NCBI GenBank assembly: GCA_017431005.1 | Contig: JAFRLY010000046.1 | Coordinates: 53,553-117,552 of the forward strand | Length of the DNA: 64,000 nt | Direction: 5' to 3' | Source of the DNA: Clostridia bacterium | GTDB taxonomy: Bacteria; Bacillota; Clostridia; Christensenellales; Aristaeellaceae | Part shown: in pieces, positions 42,967 to 51,443 of the stretch | Layout: the number at the start of each line of letters is the position of its first letter | Numbering within the stretch: position 1 is the stretch's first letter | Notes under the pieces: model-generated | What the model was told of the DNA's origin: nothing | The model's database searches: none | The model's input: only the letters and a program-made list of their open reading frames with translations | Translations under genes and position numbers: made by a program

Positions 42967-43548
42967 TTAAGCTTCCGGACGCAGCAGAATTTCGCCGTCC
43001 CGGATACCGTCCACAATCGCCAGGGATTTCAGGTGTACTCCGGCTTCCCTCAGTTTCTGTCCTCCGGGCTGGAAGCCTTTCTCCACGGCGATTCCCACGC
43101 CGATGACCGTGGCTTTCCGCTGTTCGCAGAGGGACATCATCCCGCGGACAGCTTCGCCGTCTGCCAGGAAATCGTCAATGATCAGTACCCGGCTGCCCTC
43201 TGGGAGATAGCGCTCGTCAATCCGGATCATATTCTGTGTCTTGTGGGTAAAGGAGTAAACCGGCGCCTGCACCATGCCCTCGTTCTGCACCACCGTGGCG
43301 CTCTTCTTCGCAAAGACCACCGGAATATCCCCCATCGCATGCGCCGCGGCAACCGCCATTGCAATTCCGCTGGCTTCCACCGTCATAACCAGATCCGGTT
43401 TCTCTGCGCGGAATTCCTCCGCCCAGGCTTCACCCATCTGAAACAGCAGGGCTGTATCAATCCGGTGGTTCAGGAACATGTCCACCTTGACAATATCCGT
43501 CCCGATACCCTTTCCTTTTTCCCGGATCATCCGGCACAACGCTTCCAC
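42967..43548 (-). CDS. xpt: Xanthine phosphoribosyltransferase
   Basis: This 193-residue purine salvage enzyme joins xanthine to PRPP to give XMP. It shows KVDMFLNHRID, the family motif VEASGIAMAVAAAH, VVFAKKSATV, the PRPP loop VLIIDDFLADGEA and VGIAVEKGFQPGG, all typical of Xpt. The GTG at 43548 has GGAGG 6 bases upstream; an in-frame ATG eight codons earlier lies inside the operator-like repeat. It is the first gene of the run that continues with the nucleoside importer, and so couples uptake with salvage. No guanine riboswitch is visible; DNA repeats near the promoter suggest a PurR-like repressor instead. Confidence 0.93.
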   Translation of the reverse strand: MEALCRMIREKGKGIGTDIVKVDMFLNHRIDTALLFQMGEAWAEEFRAEKPDLVMTVEASGIAMAVAAAHAMGDIPVVFAKKSATVVQNEGMVQAPVYSFTHKTQNMIRIDERYLPEGSRVLIIDDFLADGEAVRGMMSLCEQRKATVIGVGIAVEKGFQPGGQKLREAGVHLKSLAIVDGIRDGEILLRPEA

Positions 43549-43563
43549 AGGCGGCCTCCAAAA

Positions 43564-43669
43564 CACGAACATTCCCTTTCGGGATGCATGAATTATACGA
43601 TGAATTCACGAACATTTCAACGTAAAATTCATTACAAAATTGTTACATTTGTGGAATTTGTCCGAACAT
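43564..43669. promoter_or_regulatory. Three CGAACAT boxes, PurR-box-like
   Basis: CACGAACATT occurs exactly at 43564-43573 and 43607-43616 (43 bases apart), and CCGAACAT occurs at 43662-43669. One copy overlaps the -35 box and spacer of the xpt promoter, and one lies between the promoter and the ribosome binding site. The core CCGAAC/CGAACAT resembles the PurR box of Bacillus and relatives, fitting a purine gene. Confidence 0.55.
43592..43620 (-). promoter_or_regulatory. Promoter of xpt
   Basis: On the minus strand TTGAAA (43620-43615) and a perfect TATAAT (43597-43592) are 17 bases apart. The start of xpt lies 43 bases downstream, and CACGAACATT boxes overlap and follow the promoter. Confidence 0.8.
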
Positions 43670-43683
43670 GGCTGTTCTGACCG

Positions 43684-43712
43684 TTAACTTTCCATCCCGG
43701 AAATGATATAAT
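43684..43712 (+). promoter_or_regulatory. Promoter of the lipid kinase gene
   Basis: TTAACT (43684-43689) and a perfect TATAAT (43707-43712) are 17 bases apart. The -10 box lies over the most upstream in-frame ATG, which supports the later start at 43765. Confidence 0.65.
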
Positions 43713-43764
43713 GTTTTCACTGCTCTTCCGTATGCACGAGCAGCCTGAAAGGAAGCCTGTTTTT

Positions 43765-44655
43765 ATGAAGAAACTGTTACTGATTATCAATCCCAACGCC
43801 GGAATAAAGCTGGGCCGCAGATATCTTCCGGAAATGATCTCAGAATTTTCCCGTGCGGACTATCTTGTTTCCGTATATGTAACCGAGCAGCGGGGGGACG
43901 CGGTAGTTTTTGCCCGGGAGCACGGCAGCGAATTCGATCTTGTGACAGCGTGCGGCGGTGATGGTTCGCTGAACGAGGTGATCACCGGACTGATTCAGGG
44001 CGGTCATTCCCCGCTTATGGGCTATATCCCCTGCGGCAGCACCAACGACTTCGCCGCCGGTCTGAACATCCCCTCAGATCCGCTGCAGGCCTGCAGAGCC
44101 ATTACGGAGGGCTCACCTCGGACCCTGGATGTAGGTTGTTTCGGAGGTGACCGTTATTTCAGCTATACAGCATCCTTCGGTGCCTTCACCGCGGTCAGCT
44201 ACTCCACACCTCAGAATGTCAAAAATGTACTGGGCCATGCAGCTTACATCCTGGAAGGTATACGCTCTCTGGCGGATATCCGCCCGATCCGCCTTCGTGG
44301 AACCGCTGACGGCATCCCGTTTGAAGGCGACTACATTTTCGGCACTGTCTGCAACTCCACATCCCTGGGCGGTGTTCTGAAACTCGAGGACAGCCAGGTG
44401 CATTTGAATGACGGTCTTTTTGAATCCCTGCTGATTCCCTTCCCTTCCGACCTGATTGCCCTGAATCAGATTCTGACCGCGCTGCGCACCCGTGCTTATG
44501 AGGATCCGCACCTGATCTTCCTCCGGGCCTCCGAATTCATCTTCCAGGCCCTGGAAGATCTCTCCTGGACTCTGGACGGCGAAGAAGCAAAAGGAAAACC
44601 CATCACCGTAATCAGGAACCTGCACAGTGCTGTTTCCCTGATGGTGATGGGCTGA
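43765..44655 (+). CDS. Diacylglycerol-kinase-like lipid kinase (DagK/YegS family)
   Basis: This 296-residue cytosolic or membrane-associated kinase phosphorylates a lipid, probably diacylglycerol, with ATP. It starts KKLLLIINPNAGIKLGRR, and it has the catalytic GGDGSLNEVITGL and PCGSTNDFAAGL motifs of the DAGK family. The C-terminal region has the usual LNDGLFE motif. The ATG at 43765 has AAAGGAAG upstream and lies clear of the promoter. The gene diverges from xpt and converges with the exopolysaccharide cluster, from which it differs in base composition. Confidence 0.93.
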   Translation: MKKLLLIINPNAGIKLGRRYLPEMISEFSRADYLVSVYVTEQRGDAVVFAREHGSEFDLVTACGGDGSLNEVITGLIQGGHSPLMGYIPCGSTNDFAAGLNIPSDPLQACRAITEGSPRTLDVGCFGGDRYFSYTASFGAFTAVSYSTPQNVKNVLGHAAYILEGIRSLADIRPIRLRGTADGIPFEGDYIFGTVCNSTSLGGVLKLEDSQVHLNDGLFESLLIPFPSDLIALNQILTALRTRAYEDPHLIFLRASEFIFQALEDLSWTLDGEEAKGKPITVIRNLHSAVSLMVMG

Positions 44656-44677
44656 TTATTTAAACATCAGGTCCTGT

Positions 44678-45631
44678 TTACATGTATTCCTGCAGCGTCT
44701 CTGCGACCCTTTGCATATCATCCTTTGTATATCGCTGATCACATGGGAGCGGCAGAATGTTTTCCGCCAGATCCTCTTCCACATCCAACCCTGTCCCCAG
44801 TACATTCGGCCAAAGAGTGGCCACATAGATTCTCCTTTTCGCCAGCTGCTTCTTGACACTCATTCCCTTCTTCATATAGAAGGGGTATGCGTAAGGCCCG
44901 GGCGGACATGGCCTCCTGATAGGATTCCTGTCTCCCAGCAGCTCAGCTAAAGTATGAAAGTTTTCCTCTCTCCGAAGCTTCACCGCTTCATAATCAATCG
45001 CGCCGAGAATATTGTGCGTCAGTCTGGACATCTGCCGCAGGCTGATTTCTTTGAACGATTCATCGTTATTGATAAAATCCTCATAGTAATCGGAAGCACA
45101 TTTTCCTTCATACCTTCCGAGAATATGCTTCATCCGGTTCATTGAGATATCAATGGGGAGTTGCTCCTGTAAGATAGTATTAGTGGAAAGATAGCCACCA
45201 TCCGGGACTCCGAAGAATTTCCGACAGGAATATAAGGTATCAATACCAGAAACAGGTCTGATGAAAAAAGCCTGGGAATTGTCAACAACAATATTCCCGT
45301 ATATGCGTCGGAACTCTTCCTGTTGCTCTGTGCTGATAAAACCATAATAATTTACAATATACACAACTTCATCCGGATTGATTTTTCTATCCAGAAGCGG
45401 AAGAAAAGACTGATTGACCCGATATTCCTCAAAAGGTATTTGTTCACGTAAAAGCATCAGTCTGACAGAATCGCACAGAAAATACGGAAGATATACCTTC
45501 TGATAATGCTTTGCCTTCACAAGATACAGTAGCGCGCATCTAGCATTATTGACTGCGATAAGATCCGAATAATACTCATTCGCAACCAGCGCCTCCAGGC
45601 CAAAGTATCCGCCGATTTCTTTTTCATTCAT
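44678..45631 (-). CDS. PLP-dependent aminotransferase-like protein (DegT-related)
   Basis: This 317-residue protein looks like a divergent DegT/DnrJ/EryC1-fold enzyme. IVVDNSQAFF carries the aspartate that would contact the PLP ring, and YSCRKFFGVPDGGYLST holds the candidate PLP-binding lysine. The conserved fold-type I opening LIAVNNARCALLYL is also visible. It is shorter than the canonical sister at 50325-51443 and lacks its typical N-terminal TxGP and GEGG signatures. The ATG at 45631 has AGGAAAGAG upstream. It is the last gene of the exopolysaccharide cluster. A sugar aminotransferase or a non-catalytic relative are both possible. Confidence 0.62.
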   Translation of the reverse strand: MNEKEIGGYFGLEALVANEYYSDLIAVNNARCALLYLVKAKHYQKVYLPYFLCDSVRLMLLREQIPFEEYRVNQSFLPLLDRKINPDEVVYIVNYYGFISTEQQEEFRRIYGNIVVDNSQAFFIRPVSGIDTLYSCRKFFGVPDGGYLSTNTILQEQLPIDISMNRMKHILGRYEGKCASDYYEDFINNDESFKEISLRQMSRLTHNILGAIDYEAVKLRREENFHTLAELLGDRNPIRRPCPPGPYAYPFYMKKGMSVKKQLAKRRIYVATLWPNVLGTGLDVEEDLAENILPLPCDQRYTKDDMQRVAETLQEYM

Positions 45632-45784
45632 TGCTCTTTCCTGCTTAAAATACATTTGCTTTATCTGCTGTTATCTTTTTCTTTTTTACTTATCCGGGTT
45701 TATAATGCACAAAAAAGCCACAATTAAAATGAAAGCTCCAGCATCCTTGTTTTCACTGTAAACCGATTCTGCTTATTTACAACT

Positions 45785-46852
45785 TCAATCCTTACATGAT
45801 TCCAATGGCTTTCGTGTCGAGAAAATTGGCATAATATCCATTTCCCCGTTATAGTATTTTTTTAATTCGTTCTTTAGTATGTTCGTTTCAGGGAGCAGAT
45901 AATCCACATAATTGAGATAATGTACCAAATATCTATTGTTTTTCAGGCAATCCGGCAACCACCCGCCGACTACGGGGTACGCGATTGAATACTTATTTCT
46001 TTTTTTCAAAATGCTGATGACTGGCAGAATGATTTTTATGCCTTTTTGATTAGGCAGAATCAATACAGGATCACATGTTTTAGCAATTCTGAACATGTTA
46101 ATTAACAGCTTCACTTTTTCTTTTTTCCAGTTTGAAGTGTCTGCGATGCTTATCTGTCCTTTTCCATGTTCTTTTTCCAATTCTTTATATATGCCTATTG
46201 TTTTGCTTACCTGTCCTCCAATCATCGGAGAATCCGACGAATACCCGAAAGAGCCAATAATTCCGATGCTTTTGTGTTTTGATGTAAGCCCCTGCTGCTT
46301 TCTGTTCCCACAGATCCAGGATAGCAGGTTTTTCATGGCATTTTGTGGTTCAAACGCGTGACTGTATTGAACAGTTTTTTTCTTCATTGTTTTTATTAAT
46401 TCTTCATTATTAACTGCATTAATAATCAAACCAGTCATTTCCTCAACATTATGCACATGAAATAAAAAACCGGTTTCACCCGTTTTGATCAGTTCTGTGT
46501 TAAAGCGCCAATCTGATGCGATCACAGGCAATCCGGCCATAAAGCCTTCACAAATTGTTGTTGGAAATCCTTCACCAGGATAGTAAGTCGGAAATAAAAG
46601 CATATAATATTCTGAAAGTAATTCGAGTCCATCATTCTGGCTTAAGATTCCTCTGTAACATACATATTGATTATTTTTATTGAAAAGTTCTTGATAATGA
46701 TCTTCGAACTCGCTTTCAATCGGTCCCCAAATATCCAGGCAGCAGTGAGCACCTTTTTCATTGGCTGATATGATTGCTTTAACGGCTTCATCTATCCCTT
46801 TTTCCGGTGTTACACGGGAAAATGTACAAAATCTTTTTTCACTTCCAATCAT
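45785..46852 (-). CDS. Glycosyltransferase family 4 with reversed domain order
   Basis: This 355-residue protein carries two halves of a GT-B glycosyltransferase in the wrong order. Residues 1 to about 183 are a C-terminal domain: FCTFSRVTPEKGIDEA is the usual strand just after the linker, LDIWGPIE and LLFPTYYPGEGFPTT follow, and the E-x7-E sugar-nucleotide motif uses Glu94 and Glu102. Residues about 195-355 are an N-terminal domain: SIGIIGSFGYSSDSPMIGGQ, then YPVVGGWLPDCL, ending where the linker would begin. Both halves resemble the same GT4 subfamily. The ATG at 46852 has GAGGAG 9 bases upstream, overlapping the end of the GH39-like gene, so expression looks intended. It is either a circular permutant or a relic of a tandem duplication. 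Confidence 0.75.
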   Translation of the reverse strand: MIGSEKRFCTFSRVTPEKGIDEAVKAIISANEKGAHCCLDIWGPIESEFEDHYQELFNKNNQYVCYRGILSQNDGLELLSEYYMLLFPTYYPGEGFPTTICEGFMAGLPVIASDWRFNTELIKTGETGFLFHVHNVEEMTGLIINAVNNEELIKTMKKKTVQYSHAFEPQNAMKNLLSWICGNRKQQGLTSKHKSIGIIGSFGYSSDSPMIGGQVSKTIGIYKELEKEHGKGQISIADTSNWKKEKVKLLINMFRIAKTCDPVLILPNQKGIKIILPVISILKKRNKYSIAYPVVGGWLPDCLKNNRYLVHYLNYVDYLLPETNILKNELKKYYNGEMDIMPIFSTRKPLESCKD

Positions 46853-46858
46853 GTTCAC

Positions 46859-48295
46859 CTACTCCTCGATCATTAATCTGATATACAGCCATTCACCGTT
46901 TTTTATTTCCAGTGCAAGCTGTCCATCCACTGTTTCCGAAGCAACCACAGTTTTCTCAGGATTCTTTTTATCCATACTGATTTGTTCCACATTGGAGTAT
47001 CCAGAATGTATATTAATTTTTAAACTAACAATTTCTTTCCCGATGTTGGAAATCAGTATGCCCTGCTCTTTATCTCCATCGGCAGCACAAACATAGACAC
47101 CTTGTCCAATCAGGTCACTCTCTGATGTCATCCGTACCTGCTTTCCCAATTCCACCAGTTTAGAAAAGGCATAAAAGGCATTATAACCAGGAAGAAGCTT
47201 CCCTTTATTATCATACAATCCGCACCAGGCGGCATATTCTCCGGTCAGCGACCCGTCATAATACATTGCACCATCAACCGGATCATTCTGCATCGTTATC
47301 AGGCTGGCTGCATAAAAGGAAGCTATGGAAGGCTGACGGATCGCTTCCCAGATTGCTTCGATATCATTCCAGTTTTCTACATAATTCCATTCATCCAGAT
47401 AAGTTTTTGTTGCGCTGTATCCATTTTTGTTCAACACATTGCGGACAAGGTTGGCCCGGAAAGTAAACTTTTTAGGATCATCTGTGTAAAGATGCCATCC
47501 CAGGAAATCCAGAGGCGTGTCCTTTCCGTCTGCTCTGATTCCTTCAAGCATTGCCTGCAGGTTTTCTTCATTCACCGATGCTTCAGTACAGATACCAATA
47601 AATATGTCCGGGAACTGCTTCTTCAATCTGCGTGCTGTTACCCTGTACAATTCATAATACTCTTCAATTGTTCCCTTCCATTGACGGTCCTGATCAGGTT
47701 CATTCCAGATTTGCCAGTACCGTATATTATAAAAAAAGCCACTGTTCCAGCCTTCATTATAATGAGCCACAATATGGGCGCATACTTCAGCCCATTTCGT
47801 ATAATCTTCCGGAGGTTGCTGATGTGGATTATCAGCTCCCGGAACACCGATAGATTCACCAAGCCGGTAATAAACCTGCGCACCTGCATCCAGGATGTTT
47901 TTTATATATATGTCTGTTTCTGTAAATCGATATGCTTTAGCATCTTCCGGATCCCGTGTCATATCCGGAAAAATACAATGTACATCAATAAAGGCGTTAC
48001 TTCCATCCGGATACTCAGTATCATGAGTCCTTACGAATGGGATCCGGCATTGACGATAATACTCTGTGGCATCAAGTATCCATTCCAAACCGTCTTCCGC
48101 AATAACAGCATGAGATTTAGGCCCATTATTGATACCATTCACCGGTTTCATTTTCCCGATAACATCCGAAAAATCAATGTTAACCATCTGAAAACTTTTC
48201 TCTGTGTTTTCCTCCTTTCCAGAGCAACCGGCCAGCAATAGAATAATTACCAGTATACCCAACTGCTCGAATACTGTTTTTACTTTTTTATTCAA
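46859..48295 (-). CDS. GH39-like lipoprotein glycosidase
   Basis: This 478-residue protein has a lipoprotein signal (ILVIILLLAGC, Cys24), so it is anchored outside the cell membrane. The barrel shows IRYWQIWNEPD with candidate acid/base Glu199 and KTYLDEWNY with candidate nucleophile Glu302, spaced as in clan GH-A family 39. A C-terminal sandwich follows from about residue 385. A GH39 hydrolase (PslG) also sits in the Psl exopolysaccharide cluster of Pseudomonas, so trimming or release of the cluster's own polymer is a reasonable guess. It overlaps the WbqC gene by 8 bases. Confidence 0.78.
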   Translation of the reverse strand: MNKKVKTVFEQLGILVIILLLAGCSGKEENTEKSFQMVNIDFSDVIGKMKPVNGINNGPKSHAVIAEDGLEWILDATEYYRQCRIPFVRTHDTEYPDGSNAFIDVHCIFPDMTRDPEDAKAYRFTETDIYIKNILDAGAQVYYRLGESIGVPGADNPHQQPPEDYTKWAEVCAHIVAHYNEGWNSGFFYNIRYWQIWNEPDQDRQWKGTIEEYYELYRVTARRLKKQFPDIFIGICTEASVNEENLQAMLEGIRADGKDTPLDFLGWHLYTDDPKKFTFRANLVRNVLNKNGYSATKTYLDEWNYVENWNDIEAIWEAIRQPSIASFYAASLITMQNDPVDGAMYYDGSLTGEYAAWCGLYDNKGKLLPGYNAFYAFSKLVELGKQVRMTSESDLIGQGVYVCAADGDKEQGILISNIGKEIVSLKINIHSGYSNVEQISMDKKNPEKTVVASETVDGQLALEIKNGEWLYIRLMIEE

Positions 48296-48989
48296 GAGTA
48301 TACCTCCCCAGCAATTCCTTTATTTCATCCAGGCTATTATACATAAGAACATCTAGGATGGAAAGATCCGGCAAAAACTCACCGTCTCCCTGAGGATAGA
48401 CAATATTTGAATCCATGTGCAAAAATGATAATTTTATTCCATTTTGCTCGAATGTATTTTTATCGTACAGTTCTTTTCCACCAATTGCATTGGTATATTC
48501 ATCGCATCCTCGTTCATGACAGATATCAATAATTCTTTGCTGCGCTCGGTGAGCATGATCCAACTGCATCTCCGTTGCTGAATAAATTGGAGTTTTAATA
48601 CCCAAATAATCAGCTGTCTTCCGGTTACAGTTTGCAAGAAAACCAGCAAGATTATCATCTTCAAACCACATAATCTCCGTAAACAGTGACATAACGTCCG
48701 AATAATAAGGCGCCTTTTTATATGCAAACTCGATTTTGTGAATCAGATTGGTTTTATCCTCTTTACTCATACTTATAGTATGCTCATTGATCAGACGATT
48801 CTGACTGGCTTTATGAATACTGAGTCCGAACAGCGCAGGCTCTCCGTTGATTTTGATCCGGTTACGATTGATCCATCCACCTTTTATATAATTTACATCA
48901 TCATAAATTATATACTCATCCGAGAGGTTCATCAATTGCCAGTATCCCAGATACGGAAAGAAATAGGGTTGCATCATTCCAAGTCTCAT
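48288..48989 (-). CDS. WbqC-family protein
   Basis: This 233-residue protein matches the WbqC family by its opening MMQPYFFPYLGYWQLM, by EYIIYDDVNYIKGGWINRN and by the pattern that follows. The family occurs in O-antigen and capsule clusters, usually next to sugar aminotransferases; its reaction is not established. It overlaps the ATP-grasp gene by 4 bases (ATGA) and the GH39-like gene by 8. With the ATP-grasp protein and the aminotransferase it may build or attach an unusual amino or amide group. Confidence 0.88.
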   Translation of the reverse strand: MRLGMMQPYFFPYLGYWQLMNLSDEYIIYDDVNYIKGGWINRNRIKINGEPALFGLSIHKASQNRLINEHTISMSKEDKTNLIHKIEFAYKKAPYYSDVMSLFTEIMWFEDDNLAGFLANCNRKTADYLGIKTPIYSATEMQLDHAHRAQQRIIDICHERGCDEYTNAIGGKELYDKNTFEQNGIKLSFLHMDSNIVYPQGDGEFLPDLSILDVLMYNSLDEIKELLGRYTLE

Positions 48990-50305
48990 TCTTCATTCAC
49001 CTTTCTTACATAGTATTTTTTGTTCATATCTCCGTTCATGCTGGCCAGCCATGTATCATAATAGCCTTCCAGATAAATCAGCATATCTTTTCCTTCATGA
49101 TCCAGCATATGCAAAATATTGTTAATTTCTTTTATTTCCCGATCCAATTCCAGATGATCTTTGCCATATAATGTGAAGTGATAGGCAATGGAACGCATAT
49201 TGTTATGATTTCTGATAATATCCCCTTCTTTATAACGATTTATCTGCAGGCTTATATCAGTTCTTCTGCACAATTCTTCTAATCCGATAATTCTCTCTAC
49301 TTGCCCCGGCCTTGCCCATAGAAAATAACTCATACTCACGTTATGTTCAAGAGGGGAATTAAACGCAGCGATTTTTCCTCTGTGTATATTTGCTAATGAG
49401 TAATCCAACGCCAACTCAAGATCACTGATTCCATATGCCTTTTTATAAATTCGCCATGCGCAAACACCATCCAGCCTGTATCCTAATTCAATATTATATA
49501 AAATCCCATCTTTATAAATACACTGAAAGAGACATGGCCCCTCCCAGCATTCAAGTCTTTGCGCAACCATTGTAAACTTTGGCAATATTTCATTTCTAAT
49601 ATATTCGTTGTATCTTCCATTGTGCACAATCATACCCAAATTATTTCTGCCATTTATATTTGCCTGAAAGTTCTCAAATACGCCTAAACAGTACACCTGA
49701 TTTTCATGAAAATATACAGATATATAAATCTCAATGCCATCAACAAACTCCTCAGCTATTACTTCTTTTGATGCAGAAAAAACTAGTGCTTTCCGGTAGG
49801 CTTCCGGAACCTCATCCGGATAATAAACCACGCTGAGGCCTTGTTGTGCACAAGAATCAACCGGTTTTATTACAACTGGAAATTTGAATCTTTGCGATAA
49901 TTCAGGAAGCGTCTCCTCCTTAAGTCTGCACCACTTCGGGGTATTCAATCCGCATTCCTCACAAATCTCTTTATAAAACGCCTTGTCACGCGCTGCCTTC
50001 CATCCATTGTCAGATGCATAAAACGGAAAATTAAGTCTCTTACAGAGAAGCCTGCACTGATCCAGACAAAACTCATGATTACCGGCATATGCCGCTGTAA
50101 CCTTCTCTTCCATGCAGCGTTTTTCCATTGTGTCCAGATCAGCTACATCCACCATCCATGCTTCATCAGCCAGTTGCTTTGCCCGTACCATTTCTTTAGG
50201 TCGATAATCTGTCACGATCGTATAAACTCCTAAAGACTGTGCATAACGGAGAGCATCCTCAGTAGATGAATCCGCACCAACAAACAGAAGTTTATGTCTC
50301 TTCAT
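48986..50305 (-). CDS. ATP-grasp domain protein
   Basis: This 439-residue protein has an N-terminal Rossmann-like domain (KLLFVGADSSTEDALRYA and TDYRPKEM) and a central ATP-grasp domain. FPVVIKPVDSCAQQGLSVV carries the ATP lysine, EVIAEEFVDGIEIYISVYF is the next strand, and LYNIELGYRLDG holds metal-binding residues. The layout resembles carbamoyl-phosphate-synthase-like and biotin-carboxylase-like ligases that join a carboxylate to an amine. The C-terminal 130 residues are unassigned. The substrate is unknown; a role in decorating the polysaccharide precursor is inferred from its overlap with wbqC and the nearby aminotransferase. Confidence 0.82.
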   Translation of the reverse strand: MKRHKLLFVGADSSTEDALRYAQSLGVYTIVTDYRPKEMVRAKQLADEAWMVDVADLDTMEKRCMEEKVTAAYAGNHEFCLDQCRLLCKRLNFPFYASDNGWKAARDKAFYKEICEECGLNTPKWCRLKEETLPELSQRFKFPVVIKPVDSCAQQGLSVVYYPDEVPEAYRKALVFSASKEVIAEEFVDGIEIYISVYFHENQVYCLGVFENFQANINGRNNLGMIVHNGRYNEYIRNEILPKFTMVAQRLECWEGPCLFQCIYKDGILYNIELGYRLDGVCAWRIYKKAYGISDLELALDYSLANIHRGKIAAFNSPLEHNVSMSYFLWARPGQVERIIGLEELCRRTDISLQINRYKEGDIIRNHNNMRSIAYHFTLYGKDHLELDREIKEINNILHMLDHEGKDMLIYLEGYYDTWLASMNGDMNKKYYVRKVNEE

Positions 50306-50324
50306 ATTATTCTTTTTTCCTTCT

Positions 50325-51443
50325 TCAATCTATCTTTTTTTGCAAAGACAAAAACATTTTACAGATCCGATCCACATCCTCAAATGCAAGGGAGGGATAT
50401 ATAGGCAGTGTCATCACCCTTTTGCTGACTGAACGTGCGACTGGCGTCTGATCCACATCAAACATACCTTCATAGCATTGGGCCTCGCTTGTTAACGGAT
50501 AGAAGTACTTTCTGGCATAAATCTGGTGCCTGGCCAACTCTTCCATAATCTCATTTCGGCTGCTTCCAAAAACCTTCTCATTTACCACAACCGGAAAATA
50601 GGAATAATTTGTTTTTACATCCTGCTGTATCGGATTCAATTTAACTCCCGGAACATTCTCCAGCCAATCACGGTATCTGGCTGCTACCTTCTTCCTCCGG
50701 TTGATATCCTCATCAATCCTTCGCAGATTGCAAATTCCCATGGCCGCACATAATTCATTCATTTTTGCATTAGCTCCGACACCAACCACTGTCTCTTCAT
50801 CCCGGATTCCAAAATTTTTCAGTTTATACAGACTGCGCCAGAAATCCAATCCTCTAAAGCTGACTGCTCCTCCTTCCACAGTATTATAGACCTTTGTCGC
50901 GTGAAAACTGAAACAGGATGCATCTCCATAGCTTCCTATGCCTTTTCCCTTATAGGTGCATCCAAAAGCATGGGCAGCATCATATATAACCTTTAAGCCA
51001 TACTTCTTGGCAATTCTATCAATTTCCTCTACCTTGCAGACGTTCCCATATACATGAACCGGGACAATAGCTGTTGTCCGATCCGTAATAAGTTCCTCCA
51101 GCTTTTCAGTGTCCAGCGTGAAGTCATCCGGATCAATATCGCAAAACACTGGATCCAATCCATTCCGGACAATAGCATGCGTCGTTGAAATAAATGTAAA
51201 CGGCGTTGTAATGACTTCCCCGCGAAGGTTCATCGCTTGCATAGTCAGTTCCAGCGCCATATGCCCGTTCGTCAGGAGATCCATCTCCTCAACACCGAGA
51301 TAATCCTTCAATGCCGCTCTCAATTGCTCATGCTTTGGTCCCATGTTGGTAAGTCGATGAGTCTCCCAGATTGATCTGATCTCATCAGCAAAATCTTCAA
51401 AAGGCGGAAGCGATGATTCCGTAACATAAATAGGTTTATTCAT
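50325..51443 (-). CDS. DegT/DnrJ/EryC1/StrS-family sugar aminotransferase
   Basis: This 372-residue PLP enzyme moves an amino group from glutamate to a nucleotide-linked keto-sugar. The opening ends LTNMGPKHEQLRAAL. VIYDAAHAFGCTYKGK contains the PLP-contact aspartate, and CFSFHATKVYNTVEGGAV contains the PLP lysine. VNYSYFPV-like NYSYFPVVVNE and IYARKYFYPL are typical C-terminal features. The ATG at 51443 overlaps the VanZ stop by one base. Which keto-sugar it uses cannot be told without the dehydratase, which is not in the window. Confidence 0.93.
   Translation of the reverse strand: MNKPIYVTESSLPPFEDFADEIRSIWETHRLTNMGPKHEQLRAALKDYLGVEEMDLLTNGHMALELTMQAMNLRGEVITTPFTFISTTHAIVRNGLDPVFCDIDPDDFTLDTEKLEELITDRTTAIVPVHVYGNVCKVEEIDRIAKKYGLKVIYDAAHAFGCTYKGKGIGSYGDASCFSFHATKVYNTVEGGAVSFRGLDFWRSLYKLKNFGIRDEETVVGVGANAKMNELCAAMGICNLRRIDEDINRRKKVAARYRDWLENVPGVKLNPIQQDVKTNYSYFPVVVNEKVFGSSRNEIMEELARHQIYARKYFYPLTSEAQCYEGMFDVDQTPVARSVSKRVMTLPIYPSLAFEDVDRICKMFLSLQKKID

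Noticed and set aside
43549-43764. A guanine-type riboswitch before xpt
   Set aside because: The promoter -10 box lies only about 44 bases before the start codon, too short for a purine aptamer, and the three-helix core is missing.
44656-44677. An insertion element or attachment site at the composition border
   Set aside because: Only 22 bases lie between the two convergent genes, with a small TAAACA/TGTTTA repeat that could be a weak terminator. No transposase, integrase or tRNA end is present.
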